Assembly (NCBI GenBank): GCA_009760855.2
Contig: WPIO01000095.1
Coordinates: 92,501-154,500 of the forward strand
Length of the DNA: 62,000 nucleotides
Source: Cristatella mucedo
Lineage: Eukaryota > Bryozoa > Phylactolaemata > Cristatellidae
Direction of reading: 5' to 3'
Part shown: positions 55,001 through 62,000 of the stretch, piece by piece
Layout of the letters: every line of letters begins with the position of its first letter
How positions within the stretch are numbered: the first letter of the stretch is position 1
Translations under genes and position numbers: made by a program
The notes under the pieces: generated by a model
The model's input: only the letters and a program-made list of their open reading frames with translations
Database searches by the model: none
Told to the model about the DNA's origin: nothing

Positions 55001-58000
55001 AAGGGGCGGTATAGCCATACATGATAATAATTATAATCACACACCGGATAAAGCACCATCAGAGAACTCAGTCTCTTTCTAGGTGCTTTACATTTGCTGC
55101 AAAGGAAACATGGTTGAATGGTTAAAGGCTCTACTGTCGCTATACAAAAGAGGCTGTTAGTTAAATCACGTAGTATTATTATTATCTCCTAACCAATTTA
55201 TATGCTTCATGTTCAGCATATGTGAAGTGCCTAGAAAAAGATTTTAATTCTTTCATGGTGCTTTAAATATGTCTTATTTCTACTTTTATCCCAGCCTCAA
55301 CCGCCCTGGTATTGTCATGCTTTTAAATGCTATGCTGGCACAGAATACTGTAGCGAGTGCAGGTTAAATACTTACGTTATTAGAGAAAACATCTGGCCAT
55401 CATGGCAGACTGATGACCAAGAAAGAAGCCTTGGTGAGCCTACATTAGAAATCAGACTGCCCAATTTCGTTTGGGCCACTAATTCCCGTGACGGATTGGT
55501 TTCGGCAGGTTGAGGGACCCCCAGTGAAATGCTGGCCGATAGTGGCTCTGGTGCAACCAGCCTGTCGCAGCGGGCTGCCCGTCGGAAGCAGAAGTAGCCG
55601 ACAGTTTCACTTTTTAGGCCTGCTCGTTTTGTCATTCTGCCGTTTTTTCAACAATGCCACGGGGTTTATCAAAAAAGTACTTTGCTCAAGGTATTGTTGG
55701 TCAAGCAAGTTGGATTTCAAAGCTCAAAGTAGTCTGCTTGGGGGAGGGTCGTTGTATTTCGCAGCAAGGTAACAGCCCTTAGCATGCTGCCAGGCCGATG
55801 AAATACTTTTTGGGGAATCCTTATATGGAGCTGATGCAGTGGCCCAGCCAGTTGCCTGATCAGAACACGTAAGAGCATTTGTGAGACGATGTCGACGGCA
55901 TCTGATTATTGATCTGCTGCTGCCATGCGTAACTAACATCATTAATATGTCATTAGCCTAAGGTCACGTCCCAGTTCCTCTCAAAAAGGCTGTAGTCATG
56001 CCACTACTCAAGAAAGCAACACTAGACCAAGAGAACTTGAGCAACTATCGCCCAGTCTTCCTTCTGCCATTCCTATCAAAGACACTGGAACGAGTCGTAG
56101 CGGACCAGCTGAACTCATGTAATGAAACTTCAAACCTTGCTTGTAAGTTTCAGTCTGGTTTTAGAGCTAATCACTCCACAGAGTCAGCATTGCTGCGGGT
56201 GTACAACAACCTACTTAGAAATGCAGACATGGGTAGAGTATCTCTGCTTGTTTTGCTCGATCATTCGGCAGCTTTTGATGCTATCGATTACTAAGTTCTT
56301 CTTGAGTGCCTCTCATCTCGCCTTGGCATTACTGGCAATACATTGCAATGGTTCAGGTCCTATCTCAGTGGTAGACTCCAGAGTATTGATGTGAATGGAC
56401 AAAGATCACCCAAGGAACTTCTGAAATATGAGGTACCTGCTTGGTCCAGTTCTTTTGACGATTTATACTCTCCCTCTTGCCGGTGTGATTTCCAAGCACA
56501 ATCTAGGCTTTCACTTCTTTGCGGATGATACTCAGTTGTACATTTGCTTTGATCCCTCCCAGCCTTCGAGCACCTCGTATTCTCTCAACTCCCTTGCTGC
56601 ATGTATTGAGGACATCCGCACATGGATGGCAACAAATTTTCTTAAACTAAACGATGATAAAACTAACTTATTAGTTATGGGCAAACCGAGTGTGATTCAG
56701 AAATTAGAAAGGCTAATGCTCAAAATCGGCTCTACAAGCATCTCCGGTTGAATCTGCGCGAAATCTGGTTGTCATGTTCCAAAGTGAGCCTTCATTAGAC
56801 GACCACATCTGCTCGATAGTCAAGTCTGCCTACTTTCAGCTACATAACATTGCTAAAATGTGGGCTTGTTTAGATGCGGATACCACATCTAAGTTAGTTC
56901 ATGCATTTGTGACATCCCGTCGTGACTTCTGTAACTCACTGCTTCCTGGCCTACCGGCACGTGCAATCAGGCGCCTACAGCTGGTGCAAAATTCTGCAGC
57001 TAGGCTTGTCTGTCGTGAACTTCGCAATTGCCACATCTCACCACTTCTCGCCGACCTGCACTGGCTCCCAGTCGAGCAATGCATAGACTTCATGGTTTTG
57101 TCACTCACTTTCAGGTCTCTTCATTCTTTGGCTCCAGCCTACCTATCAGATCTACTGCCCAACCAGGCTAAGCATCGTACCACCTGCTTTTCGGAATCTA
57201 ACTGTTTACCAATACCTCGTACAAACCTCAAATCGTTTTGAGACCGTGCCTTCAATTTGTATGCTCCCCAAGCTTGGAACTCACCCCCGACTTCTGTCAC
57301 GACATCTCGTGACTTGACCACATTTTAAAAGAATCTAAAAAAGCACCTATTTATGGCAGCATTTAGTAGGTCACTGTGATACGTCCTTTATGTACCTATT
57401 CGTGCTGAGACTGTTGCATGCTGCCACTAACCACACATGCATGCTGAGCTTGTGCGTGTCACCCCTGACCATGTTATTCTAGTTGTTTATTGAGCATGCT
57501 ACTACTAACCATTCAATCATGCTTCCTTTGCACCAAATGTGCCTAGAAAGAGATTGAGTTCTCTGAGGATGCTTTATCAAGTGTGTTATTGTTATTATTA
57601 CGATCTGAGCCAGGTTTCGACCTGCCATCGATAGCCGACCTTTTCAGTAAAATTATGTCTCTTTGGACTGTGCTTCAGCAGAAGAAAAAACCCAGAAGCT
57701 TGTGACCTCTATGCCTGGCCAGAAGAGAGAGGTCATTAAGAATCGTGGTGAGACTAAGGCACTCTAAACTCATTCATTTCAGCGGCACATGTTTGTATTT
57801 TGGCTGTTAATAAATACTTTCACGTGCTGTACGTGTGTACCTGGCATGGTAAAAGAAACTCCTTATCCGAAAGGAATGGTAACCACAGTATCTGCGGCCG
57901 GACTATGAAGATTTTATTTGGCTGAGTATATGTTTAGGAGTGTAGGTCTTGGTGTATGAGATCGGGTGGTGTTTGTCTGTTCGTATTGCAAGTGTCCATT

Positions 58001-59150
58001 TATGCTTTTGCAATTAGCTCATCCGTGGCTTTTATTCCGTTGGCTTTGCTGATCGTCCTTGTCAGCTGAGGGAAAGGGGTATGAGGGGGCATACCAGTCA
58101 TCTGACTCATGCCCTCTCAGCCTTGCTGGGACGGACACGTTCTGGTCCTTCATCGGCATAATCCTTACTGTGCCCATGTTCCCCTGTAGGATTTTGAAGC
58201 CAGCTATTTTTCATCGTATGCCCTACCTTTTATCTCGAAAGAGTGTGCCTTCGAAATGACGAGCAAGACAGATTTTCATGGTCGTGTCTGAGACAGGCTT
58301 TGTTTTTATTTTTATTCTGTAGATATCTGCAGGAAATTGGCTATACAGATGCAGTATTGGATGTTCGGTCTTCCCGAGTACGTACTCTGCTTGGGTTGCA
58401 GTCGGATAAGGGTGATGGCGTGCGCTTGCAGGTCTTGCAAGCACCTGCTGCCACCAACGGTGATGGCGACTCGACCGAAGATAACCAAAGGAAAAGGTGA
58501 GTCTTTTGCTGGCTTAAATTCTTTAGCTAGCACCATCAGTAATTATCTTTAACTGTATCAGCTTGGCTTTAAATCTTTTCATAAAACTGCTGTCTGCTTT
58601 TCCCTTTAGTGCCATTCTAATAAAATCAGCTAGTTCAAAGACTGGTGCAGCAGCAGCACAAGCAAATGAAGGGGAACGGGAAAGCGAGATGATGGATAGT
58701 GAGGCGTCTGTGCTCGCTCAGTTTGACTTCCAGCCTGGAACTGTCGTCGACGATGAGGACGACAGGTCCGGGTAGCTGTGCAAGGCGATTCGATTGTTTT
58801 TGGCACTGCACAACTGCCGATGCAGTAGCTGACGGCTGTTTGCTGAAGAGCACTTATCGTATGGCTCGCACGAAACACCGAAAGGATTGAGTCATAACGA
58901 TCTTTTTGTTTCGTTCTCAGCGATGAAGAAAATGAAGGCGAAGATGCCGACGATGATCAAGCTGAGCGGCAGCGGATTGTTTCTTCTATGCCGTCTGCTG
59001 ACGATGGGCCTCTGGAAGACGAGATTGATGCTGAGACAGAGGATGCATTGGCTGTTTTTGATTTCTTGGGACCTGAGAGTGGAGAATCAGAACCAAGGCC
59101 TGCCGGTAACTGCTGTTTGTGTGCATGTTTGAGCTCGTGCGTGCAATTGT

Positions 59151-59212
<62 letters not shown>

Positions 59213-61814
59213 TTGGTCAGTGACTCACTTGCGTGTGCGTGAGTGTGCCACTGCTCACCCGAACACACGGCTTGTCCTTCTTTTGTTGTTGCACGCCATC
59301 CTCAGTTGTTATGTGACTGGCAGTGTGTAACTCTAGGCCAGTCGTTGTTTATTTATCTGTGTACCTAGTTAATTTATCTCCCAGAGCTGATATGCTAGCT
59401 AAGTGGCTTTTTTCATTACCGTGACACCTGTAGCCTGCTACTGCACCATAGCCAAGTTTTCCACTGTAATGCTACCTTCAGTTGTGGTATGGCAGTTGGT
59501 CAGCTCTACTGGTTTTGTTCTGGTAGACAGAGAAGAGGACTGGAATCATGCAACTGAAGGTGCCAATGCCGACTGGTCTGTTAATCACCAACTTATAGAT
59601 AAGCTCAAGGCTCAGTATAAGAAAGATCGGACCACCGGAGTTGGTGGTGGCTTCAAACCTAAAAAGGAGTCAGCATCACCTGATGTGGCCTCACAGCAAC
59701 CACAGCCACCATCACAGCAGAGGCCCAAGCGGTCGTCACTGCAGGCCATGATTGCCAATCTTAATGTCGGGGAGGGTGAGGAGATGCATAGGTCTGAGAC
59801 CGACACTAATGCTGGGTCGAGTCTACCAGGTAAGAGGCGTGGCATGTAAAGCTGGCTGGTGAAATTCGATTTCCGTAAAAGTGAAAAGATTGGCTGATTC
59901 AACAGCCTCTTTTATGTAGTTGCAGAAGAGCTTTAGCAACTTTCACCCCATATCAGCAGGCATTAAAGAATTGCCTGCTGCATTTGAGCCCCGCTATGTG
60001 TGTCATAAAGTACAAACCTCTTTCTAACAGCTTCTTAAAACCCAGCGTCACTGCAGTGCATAGAGTTGATTGTGATGCATCGTTTTATTGACACATTCGT
60101 CTGCAGAGCCAAGCCATGTTCTATACTGAAAGCCTCGTTGCTGTGTCATTGTAGGACACACGGGCTTCAGCCTGCCTGCCGGAACAAAAGGACTAGGCGG
60201 TGGCGTGAGTGGTAAAGGAAGCGAGGAAGATGCCTTTAGCTTGGGCGATCTTGCAGATATTACGGTCGGCAATGATGTGTCTGATGCCGCAGGAGGCCAG
60301 TTCGAGGTACATCTGCTAAGATGTCACTTGCCATGATTTTACATCACATATCCAAGACTGGAAAGGAAAGAGATAAAAAAAAAGCCTTATTTTGACTTCG
60401 TTTGGTGACTTGACTGCCAGTGCACATTGTGACATTGAAATTGTCTCAGTGATCCAAATAGACTTTGGCGGAGCCACGATTTTCATCTAGGAAGGGGCAA
60501 GACATAGAACAATTTATGTAGCGGGCAAGACCTTGGACATTTTCATGTAGGTGGAGCTAAACCCACAACTAATGAAATTTGTAGCGAAAAATCATAGCAT
60601 TTATTTGACATGAACTTGGTGGTCTTATCGAATTGAATTAAGACATAATTTCATCGTTGGGGACACATGAATAGGGGTGGCCCAGGTCGCTGCCCCCACT
60701 GGGGGGGGGGGCAAGTACCCCCTAGCTCTGCCACTGCTATTAGACGACCAGCGACTTAAAGTAAACCAAAAATTTTCCGGTGGCTGCAAAAACCTTTTCC
60801 CAGGTGGTTAGTTATTGATGGGTTTAACCAGGAGTCAATCAGCAACACCGCCACCACTACCAACTCGATAATGCTTGCACCGAATAATAAGTAGAGTCAC
60901 ACATTGAATGTCTCCACACTTCCTGGCAACAGCCTGGCAGGTCATAGACCCACTTGGACCTTATGCACAGTCATGTGCATCTAGTATTTGAGTATGCTAT
61001 ATGCGTGCATGTGTGAACCCATAAGTGTTTAGGATGGCCCACAGTTACCTCCATCAATGTTCTATTATGAGAATCAAAGGAATACATGCGCAAGTGGACA
61101 GTGACAACCGTAGGAGTGTGAGACCGCCCCTGATGTTAATAACTTCCTGTTGTCACTAGGGGCATTGACTATATCAACTATTGGCAAACATCCGGAGTTA
61201 TGCAGTCCCACAGCTTCTTTAGCCGACCAAGATTGAGCTCTGCAGGCGATGAGACGGCGATTCTCTGCTCTTAGTGATGGTGGCCTCTGCTCTTAGTGAT
61301 GCTCAATGCATCTAGTAAATACTTTCACGTAAAATCTCTGTGTGGGTGTATATCAAAGAAAGGTAAGTTCGGCTGAGCCAGCAACTAGCACGGTGTTTAC
61401 TATACTAATGAATTCCTCAAGGCTACTCCTTGAAAAGAGGAAGGTATTTGTCGTGTCAGTTTTGAATTCGACCCGCGAGACCTGCAAAAAGAGGTTATTA
61501 ACTGCTACCGCACTCCATTGATGTGGAGCTACCACATCAGTCCGTCATTGTTAGACCACTGCCTATTATTTCATTTAAGCTAGAACTGGATGCACTAAAA
61601 GGTGCTGCAAACACACTCATGCATTCGTGAGCGCGCATACACACATGCTTCGTGTGAGCCATTGTGCTGCTTATGTGCTTCTGGAGCAGTCTTTCGCGAG
61701 TTATTGCAGAGCTATTAACTTGATTCTCAACTATTTTCTATTCTTTTAGGCTGGCAATGCAGTCAACCAGGATGGCTTCAGGAAAACCTGGGTAGCCAAG
61801 TATACGCTGCGGAG
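45848..61814 (+). CDS. STRN: Striatin (STRN/STRN3 family), N-terminal two thirds; continues past the window
   Basis: Scaffold of the STRIPAK phosphatase-kinase complex and regulatory B''' subunit of PP2A; it binds caveolin, calmodulin and Mob/MST partners. Nine exons join in frame: 45848-46054, 46580-46757, 51087-51171, 58323-58496, 58610-58765, 58921-59105, 59527-59829, 60155-60306, 61750-61814, for 1505 nt or about 501 residues. Visible parts are GILHFLQTEWARFEMERAQW (caveolin-binding segment into the coiled coil), QGERKGQENL...KQERAKFHKFKYG (coiled coil), WRQGRQLLRQYLQEIGYTDA, acidic and FDF-containing linkers, KLKAQYKKDR, LGDLADITVGND and FRKTWVAKYTLR, which leads into the first WD40 blade. 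The WD40 repeats lie to the right of the window. The first in-frame ATG after an upstream TGA is 45848. Confidence 0.95.
46580..46757 (+). CDS. STRN: Striatin exon 2: coiled coil
   Basis: Acceptor CGCTTGCAG|GCC (phase 0), donor GAAG|GTGAGA (phase 1). It encodes ARVAFLQGERKGQENLKQDL, VRRIKMLEFALKQERAKFHK and a short linker. This is nearly identical to vertebrate striatins and includes the dimerising coiled coil. Confidence 0.96.
46758..48121. other. Striatin intron 2, GC-rich 5' half
   Basis: Contains a near-repeat of AAGATGGCGCCTTTA (47653-47667 and 47701-47715) and a CCCA-rich run (47802-47826). GATGGCG repeats resemble YY1-type sites, but function is untested. Confidence 0.3.
48122..48298 (-). 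mobile_element. SINE-2 copy
   Basis: Minus strand: CCGTGATGGCACACAAAGTA, B box GGGTTCGAGTCC, GGTGGGCAATCCTTTATTGC, AAAGGCTTTTCTGTCGCTAT, ACAAAAGAGGCTGTTAAATC. In striatin intron 2. Confidence 0.85.
49810..50310 (+). mobile_element. LINE family B 3' fragment
   Basis: The RT C-terminal block HGLAPSYLAELLHQFQPLRV (49855-49914) and LWNSLPQF, then 3' UTR (TACAGACGGAGATACATT, 50284) ending in ATT/CATT repeats. Located in striatin intron 2. Confidence 0.85.
50715..50885 (-). mobile_element. SINE-2-like copy, diverged
   Basis: Minus strand: ACCAGGTCGTGGGCTCGAGT at the B-box position, and a tail GTTCTTCTGCCACAACAGAA, ATGAAGCTGTTGAACCAGC like the SINE-2 tail. The middle is divergent. Confidence 0.6.
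51087..51171 (+). CDS. STRN: Striatin exon 3: WRQGRQLLRQ segment
   Basis: Acceptor CTTGTTTTAG|AA (phase 1), donor GCGACA|GTAAGT (phase 2), 85 nt. It encodes ESLLDDPPNSVPSTNNLQSW followed by RQGRQLLRQ, matching the S-W-x-Q-G-R-x-L-L-R block before YLQE. It is too short to show as a long open frame; I placed it by motif and phase. Confidence 0.93.
51560..51620 (+). repeat. LINE-A type 3' terminus only
   Basis: About 60 bp: GATTGAGTTCTCTGAGGGC, CTTTATCAAGTGC, then (ATT)n. An extremely 5'-truncated insertion. Confidence 0.7.
52020..52235 (-). mobile_element. LINE family A 3' end
   Basis: Minus-strand (ATT)n tail (AATAATAATAAT at about 52029) followed by the 3' stem region and 3' UTR, reaching the last RT codons near 52235. 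Located in striatin intron 3. Confidence 0.75.
52630..53507 (+). mobile_element. LINE family A fragments flanking a SINE-2 copy
   Basis: An endonuclease N-terminal fragment (TVTETWLKS, 52680-52830, frame-broken) abuts SINE-2 (52848-53012). From about 53025 an RT C-terminal and 3' UTR fragment follows, ending in an (ATT)n tail at 53493-53507. The two LINE parts are non-adjacent regions of the family, so they are either a deletion product or two separate insertions. Confidence 0.8.
52848..53012 (+). mobile_element. SINE-2 copy
   Basis: CCGTGATGACACAGTAGGTA, ACGACCTCGGTTCCGAGCTC, GTGGGTTCGATTTCTGCGGT, GGGCGATCCTTTATCGCCGC, then AGGCTCTTCTGTTGCTATAC and GCTGTTAAATCAGCTAGGAT. Located between two LINE-A fragments. 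Confidence 0.87.
53510..54880 (+). mobile_element. LINE family A old copy, interrupted by SINE-1
   Basis: Highly mutated. An endonuclease remnant (FNRPPVSNPSRISDY, about 53590) is followed by RT fingers to palm (53860-54280, ending at a Y-A-D-D-T-Q-L-Y equivalent in FMQTTHNCT reading frame +1). SINE-1 comes next (54288-54450), then the C-terminal domain remnant (54590-54880). Confidence 0.75.
54288..54452 (-). mobile_element. SINE-1 copy, most complete
   Basis: Minus strand: TGGCCACGGTGG fits the Pol III A box and GGGCTCAAGCCCC lies at the B-box position, followed by the LINE-A-like stem (AGATTAAGTTCTCTTAGGGC) and CTATACAAATGGATTTTATT. It is inserted into an old LINE-A copy. Confidence 0.85.
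54915..55165 (+). mobile_element. SINE-2 copy split by a LINE-A 3' end
   Basis: The head and body (GGCAGTTGCTTTTCACGACC to GGCGGTATAGCCATAC, 54921-55020) and tail (AAAGGCTCTACTGTCGCTAT, ACAAAAGAGGCTGTTAG, from about 55123) are separated by a minus-strand LINE-A 3' terminus (about 55021-55122). Confidence 0.8.
55180..55275 (+). repeat. LINE-A type 3' terminus, degenerate
   Basis: CATATGTGAAGTGCCTAGAA, AAAGATTTTAATTCTTTCAT, GGTGCTTTAAATATG. No clear microsatellite tail. Confidence 0.55.
55905..57600 (+). mobile_element. LINE family A copy in striatin intron 3
   Basis: Reverse transcriptase from the connection region (VVMPLLKKATLDQENLSNYR) through motif A (LLDHSAAFDAIDY then stop), motif B damaged by a deletion, motif C (FFADDTQLYI), thumb and C-terminal domain (57240), to a stem and (ATT)n tail near 57590. 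At least three frame breaks (about 56294, 56450 and 56755). Confidence 0.92.
57601..58322. other. Striatin intron 3, 3' end: unassigned
   Basis: No repeat family recognised; ends in the T-rich acceptor tract of exon 4. Confidence 0.35.
58323..58496 (+). CDS. STRN: Striatin exon 4: YLQEIGYTD block
   Basis: Acceptor TTTTATTCTGTAG|A (phase 2), donor AAAAG|GTGAGT (phase 2). It encodes YLQEIGYTDAVLDVRSSRVR, TLLGLQSDKG and a variable acidic linker ending NQRK. The first 30 residues match the conserved Y-L-Q-E-x-G-Y-T-D...LLGL region. Confidence 0.95.
58610..58765 (+). CDS. STRN: Striatin exon 5: linker
   Basis: Acceptor TTTCCCTTTAG|T (phase 2), donor GACAG|GTCCGG (phase 2). It encodes a low-complexity linker ending SEASVLAQFDFQPGTVVDDE, corresponding to the L-x-x-F-x-F...acidic segment of striatins. 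Confidence 0.9.
58921..59105 (+). CDS. STRN: Striatin exon 6: acidic linker
   Basis: Acceptor TCGTTCTCAG|C (phase 2), donor GCCG|GTAACT (phase 1). It encodes DEENEGEDADDDQAERQRI, then DAETEDALAVFDFLGPESGE, matching the T-E-E-A-L-x-x-F-D-F-L motif of vertebrate striatins. Confidence 0.93.
59151..59211. repeat. (CT)n microsatellite in striatin intron 6
   Basis: A 60-bp CT run starting 46 nt downstream of the exon 6 donor. On the transcript it is a long pyrimidine tract. Confidence 0.97.
59527..59829 (+). CDS. STRN: Striatin exon 7: KLKAQYKKDR linker
   Basis: Acceptor TTGTTCTGGTAG|AC (phase 1), donor CCAG|GTAAGA (phase 1). It encodes REEDWNHATEGANADWSVNH, QLIDKLKAQYKKDR, a basic and Gln/Pro-rich spacer, and SLQAMIANLNVGEGEE. 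Both the L-I-x-K-L-K-x-Q-Y-K-K and M-I-A-x-L blocks are striatin landmarks. Confidence 0.94.
59882..60010 (-). mobile_element. SINE-2 copy, diverged, in striatin intron 7
   Basis: On plus: GCTGATTCAACAGCCTCTTT, then TGCAGAAGAGCTTTAGCAAC and AAAGAATTGCCTGCTGCATT, the reverse of the SINE-2 tail and body. The head is lost or diverged. Confidence 0.65.
60155..60306 (+). CDS. STRN: Striatin exon 8: LGDLADITV block
   Basis: Acceptor TCATTGTAG|GA (phase 1), donor TTCGAG|GTACAT (phase 0). It encodes a Gly-rich segment then FSLGDLADITVGNDVSD, the conserved segment just before the WD40 domain. Confidence 0.93.
60462..60742. mobile_element. MITE-like repeat, copy 2
   Basis: Ends are roughly inverted: left TGGCGGAGCC, right (reverse-complemented) AGTGGCAGAGCTAG. 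Flanks AAATAGAC and TATTAGAC agree at 6 of 8 bases and may be a decayed 8-bp target duplication. In striatin intron 8, with a poly-G/poly-C core near 60700. Confidence 0.65.
60743..61749. other. Striatin intron 8, 3' part: unassigned
   Basis: No feature recognised beyond the MITE copy at its left; a short duplicate GCTCTTAGTGATG occurs at 61268 and 61289. Confidence 0.35.
61750..61814 (+). CDS. STRN: Striatin exon 9: lead-in to WD40
   Basis: Acceptor ATTCTTTTAG|GCT (phase 0), donor CGGAG|GTGAGT (phase 2). It encodes NQDGFRKTWVAKYTLR, matching the F-R-K-T-W-x-x-K-Y-T-L-R entry to the first WD40 blade. The next exon is outside the window. Confidence 0.93.
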
Positions 61815-61856
61815 GTGAGTAACGTGGATCAACTTACTAGTAGTGAGCAAGCTTGG

Positions 61857-62000
61857 TATTACTCAAAAATTGGGATACCTATCCCTCAAAACGTGCTCGG
61901 CCTGTAGAGCTGCACAAAATCTATGTGTCGTTCTCCTAAAGTGACCTTTCACTGGACGATCACATTCCACAGTCAAGTCTGCCTACTTTCAGCAGCATGA
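61857..62000 (+). mobile_element. LINE family A fragment at window edge
   Basis: Similar to the palm-thumb region of other copies (SACKICV-type block, then PFTGRSHSTVKSAYFQQ). It lies in striatin intron 9 and continues past the edge. Confidence 0.7.

Overview
The window is nuclear DNA of an invertebrate animal. It has spliced protein-coding genes with GT-AG introns, long TE-filled introns, dense microsatellites and many decayed non-LTR retrotransposons and tRNA-derived SINEs. The phylum cannot be fixed from sequence alone. The repeat style (reverse transcriptases of the CR1/L2/Rex1 kind with (ATT)n tails, and SINEs sharing that tail) is common in aquatic invertebrates.

Two host genes can be reconstructed. 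(1) On the minus strand, positions 31149 down to 1921, is an amnionless (AMN) homologue in 12 exons whose splice phases all agree: 1923 nt, 640 residues. It has a signal peptide, the amnionless ectodomain with its Cys-rich module, one transmembrane helix, and an unusually long cytoplasmic tail with four FxNPx(Y/C) endocytic motifs. In animals where it has been studied, amnionless partners cubilin in the cubam endocytic receptor. (2) On the plus strand, from 45848 to beyond the right edge, is a striatin (STRN/STRN3 family) gene. Nine exons cover residues 1 to about 501: caveolin-binding segment, coiled coil, acidic linker and the lead-in to the WD40 propeller, which lies outside the window. Striatin is the scaffold and PP2A regulatory subunit of STRIPAK. 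The two genes are head to head across about 14.7 kb of repeat-rich DNA. Nothing suggests a functional link between them.

The rest is mostly mobile DNA. LINE family A has at least a dozen copies: endonuclease and reverse transcriptase fragments, a 3' end with a GCGCC/GGCGC stem and an (ATT)n tail. LINE family B has about eight copies, mostly the reverse-transcriptase C-terminus plus 3' UTR, and one ends in a 150-bp (ATGT)n array. SINE-1 is tRNA-derived and has a LINE-A-like 3' end. SINE-2 is tRNA-derived with a different body. There is a TIR-bearing MITE family of which two copies are visible. The most striking element is a 203-bp hAT MITE at 29800-30002 with a perfect 8-bp target duplication. 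It closely resembles the SPIN (Space Invaders)/URR1 elements known mainly from tetrapods and famous for horizontal transfer between phyla.

Layout: 1-1920 microsatellites and a GC-rich stretch beyond the AMN stop; 1921-31149 AMN, with introns holding LINE, SINE and MITE copies; 31150-45847 intergenic, with a nested LINE-A insertion, SINEs, LINE-B and CA repeats; 45848-62000 striatin, with a 7.1-kb third intron made largely of LINE-A and SINE copies.
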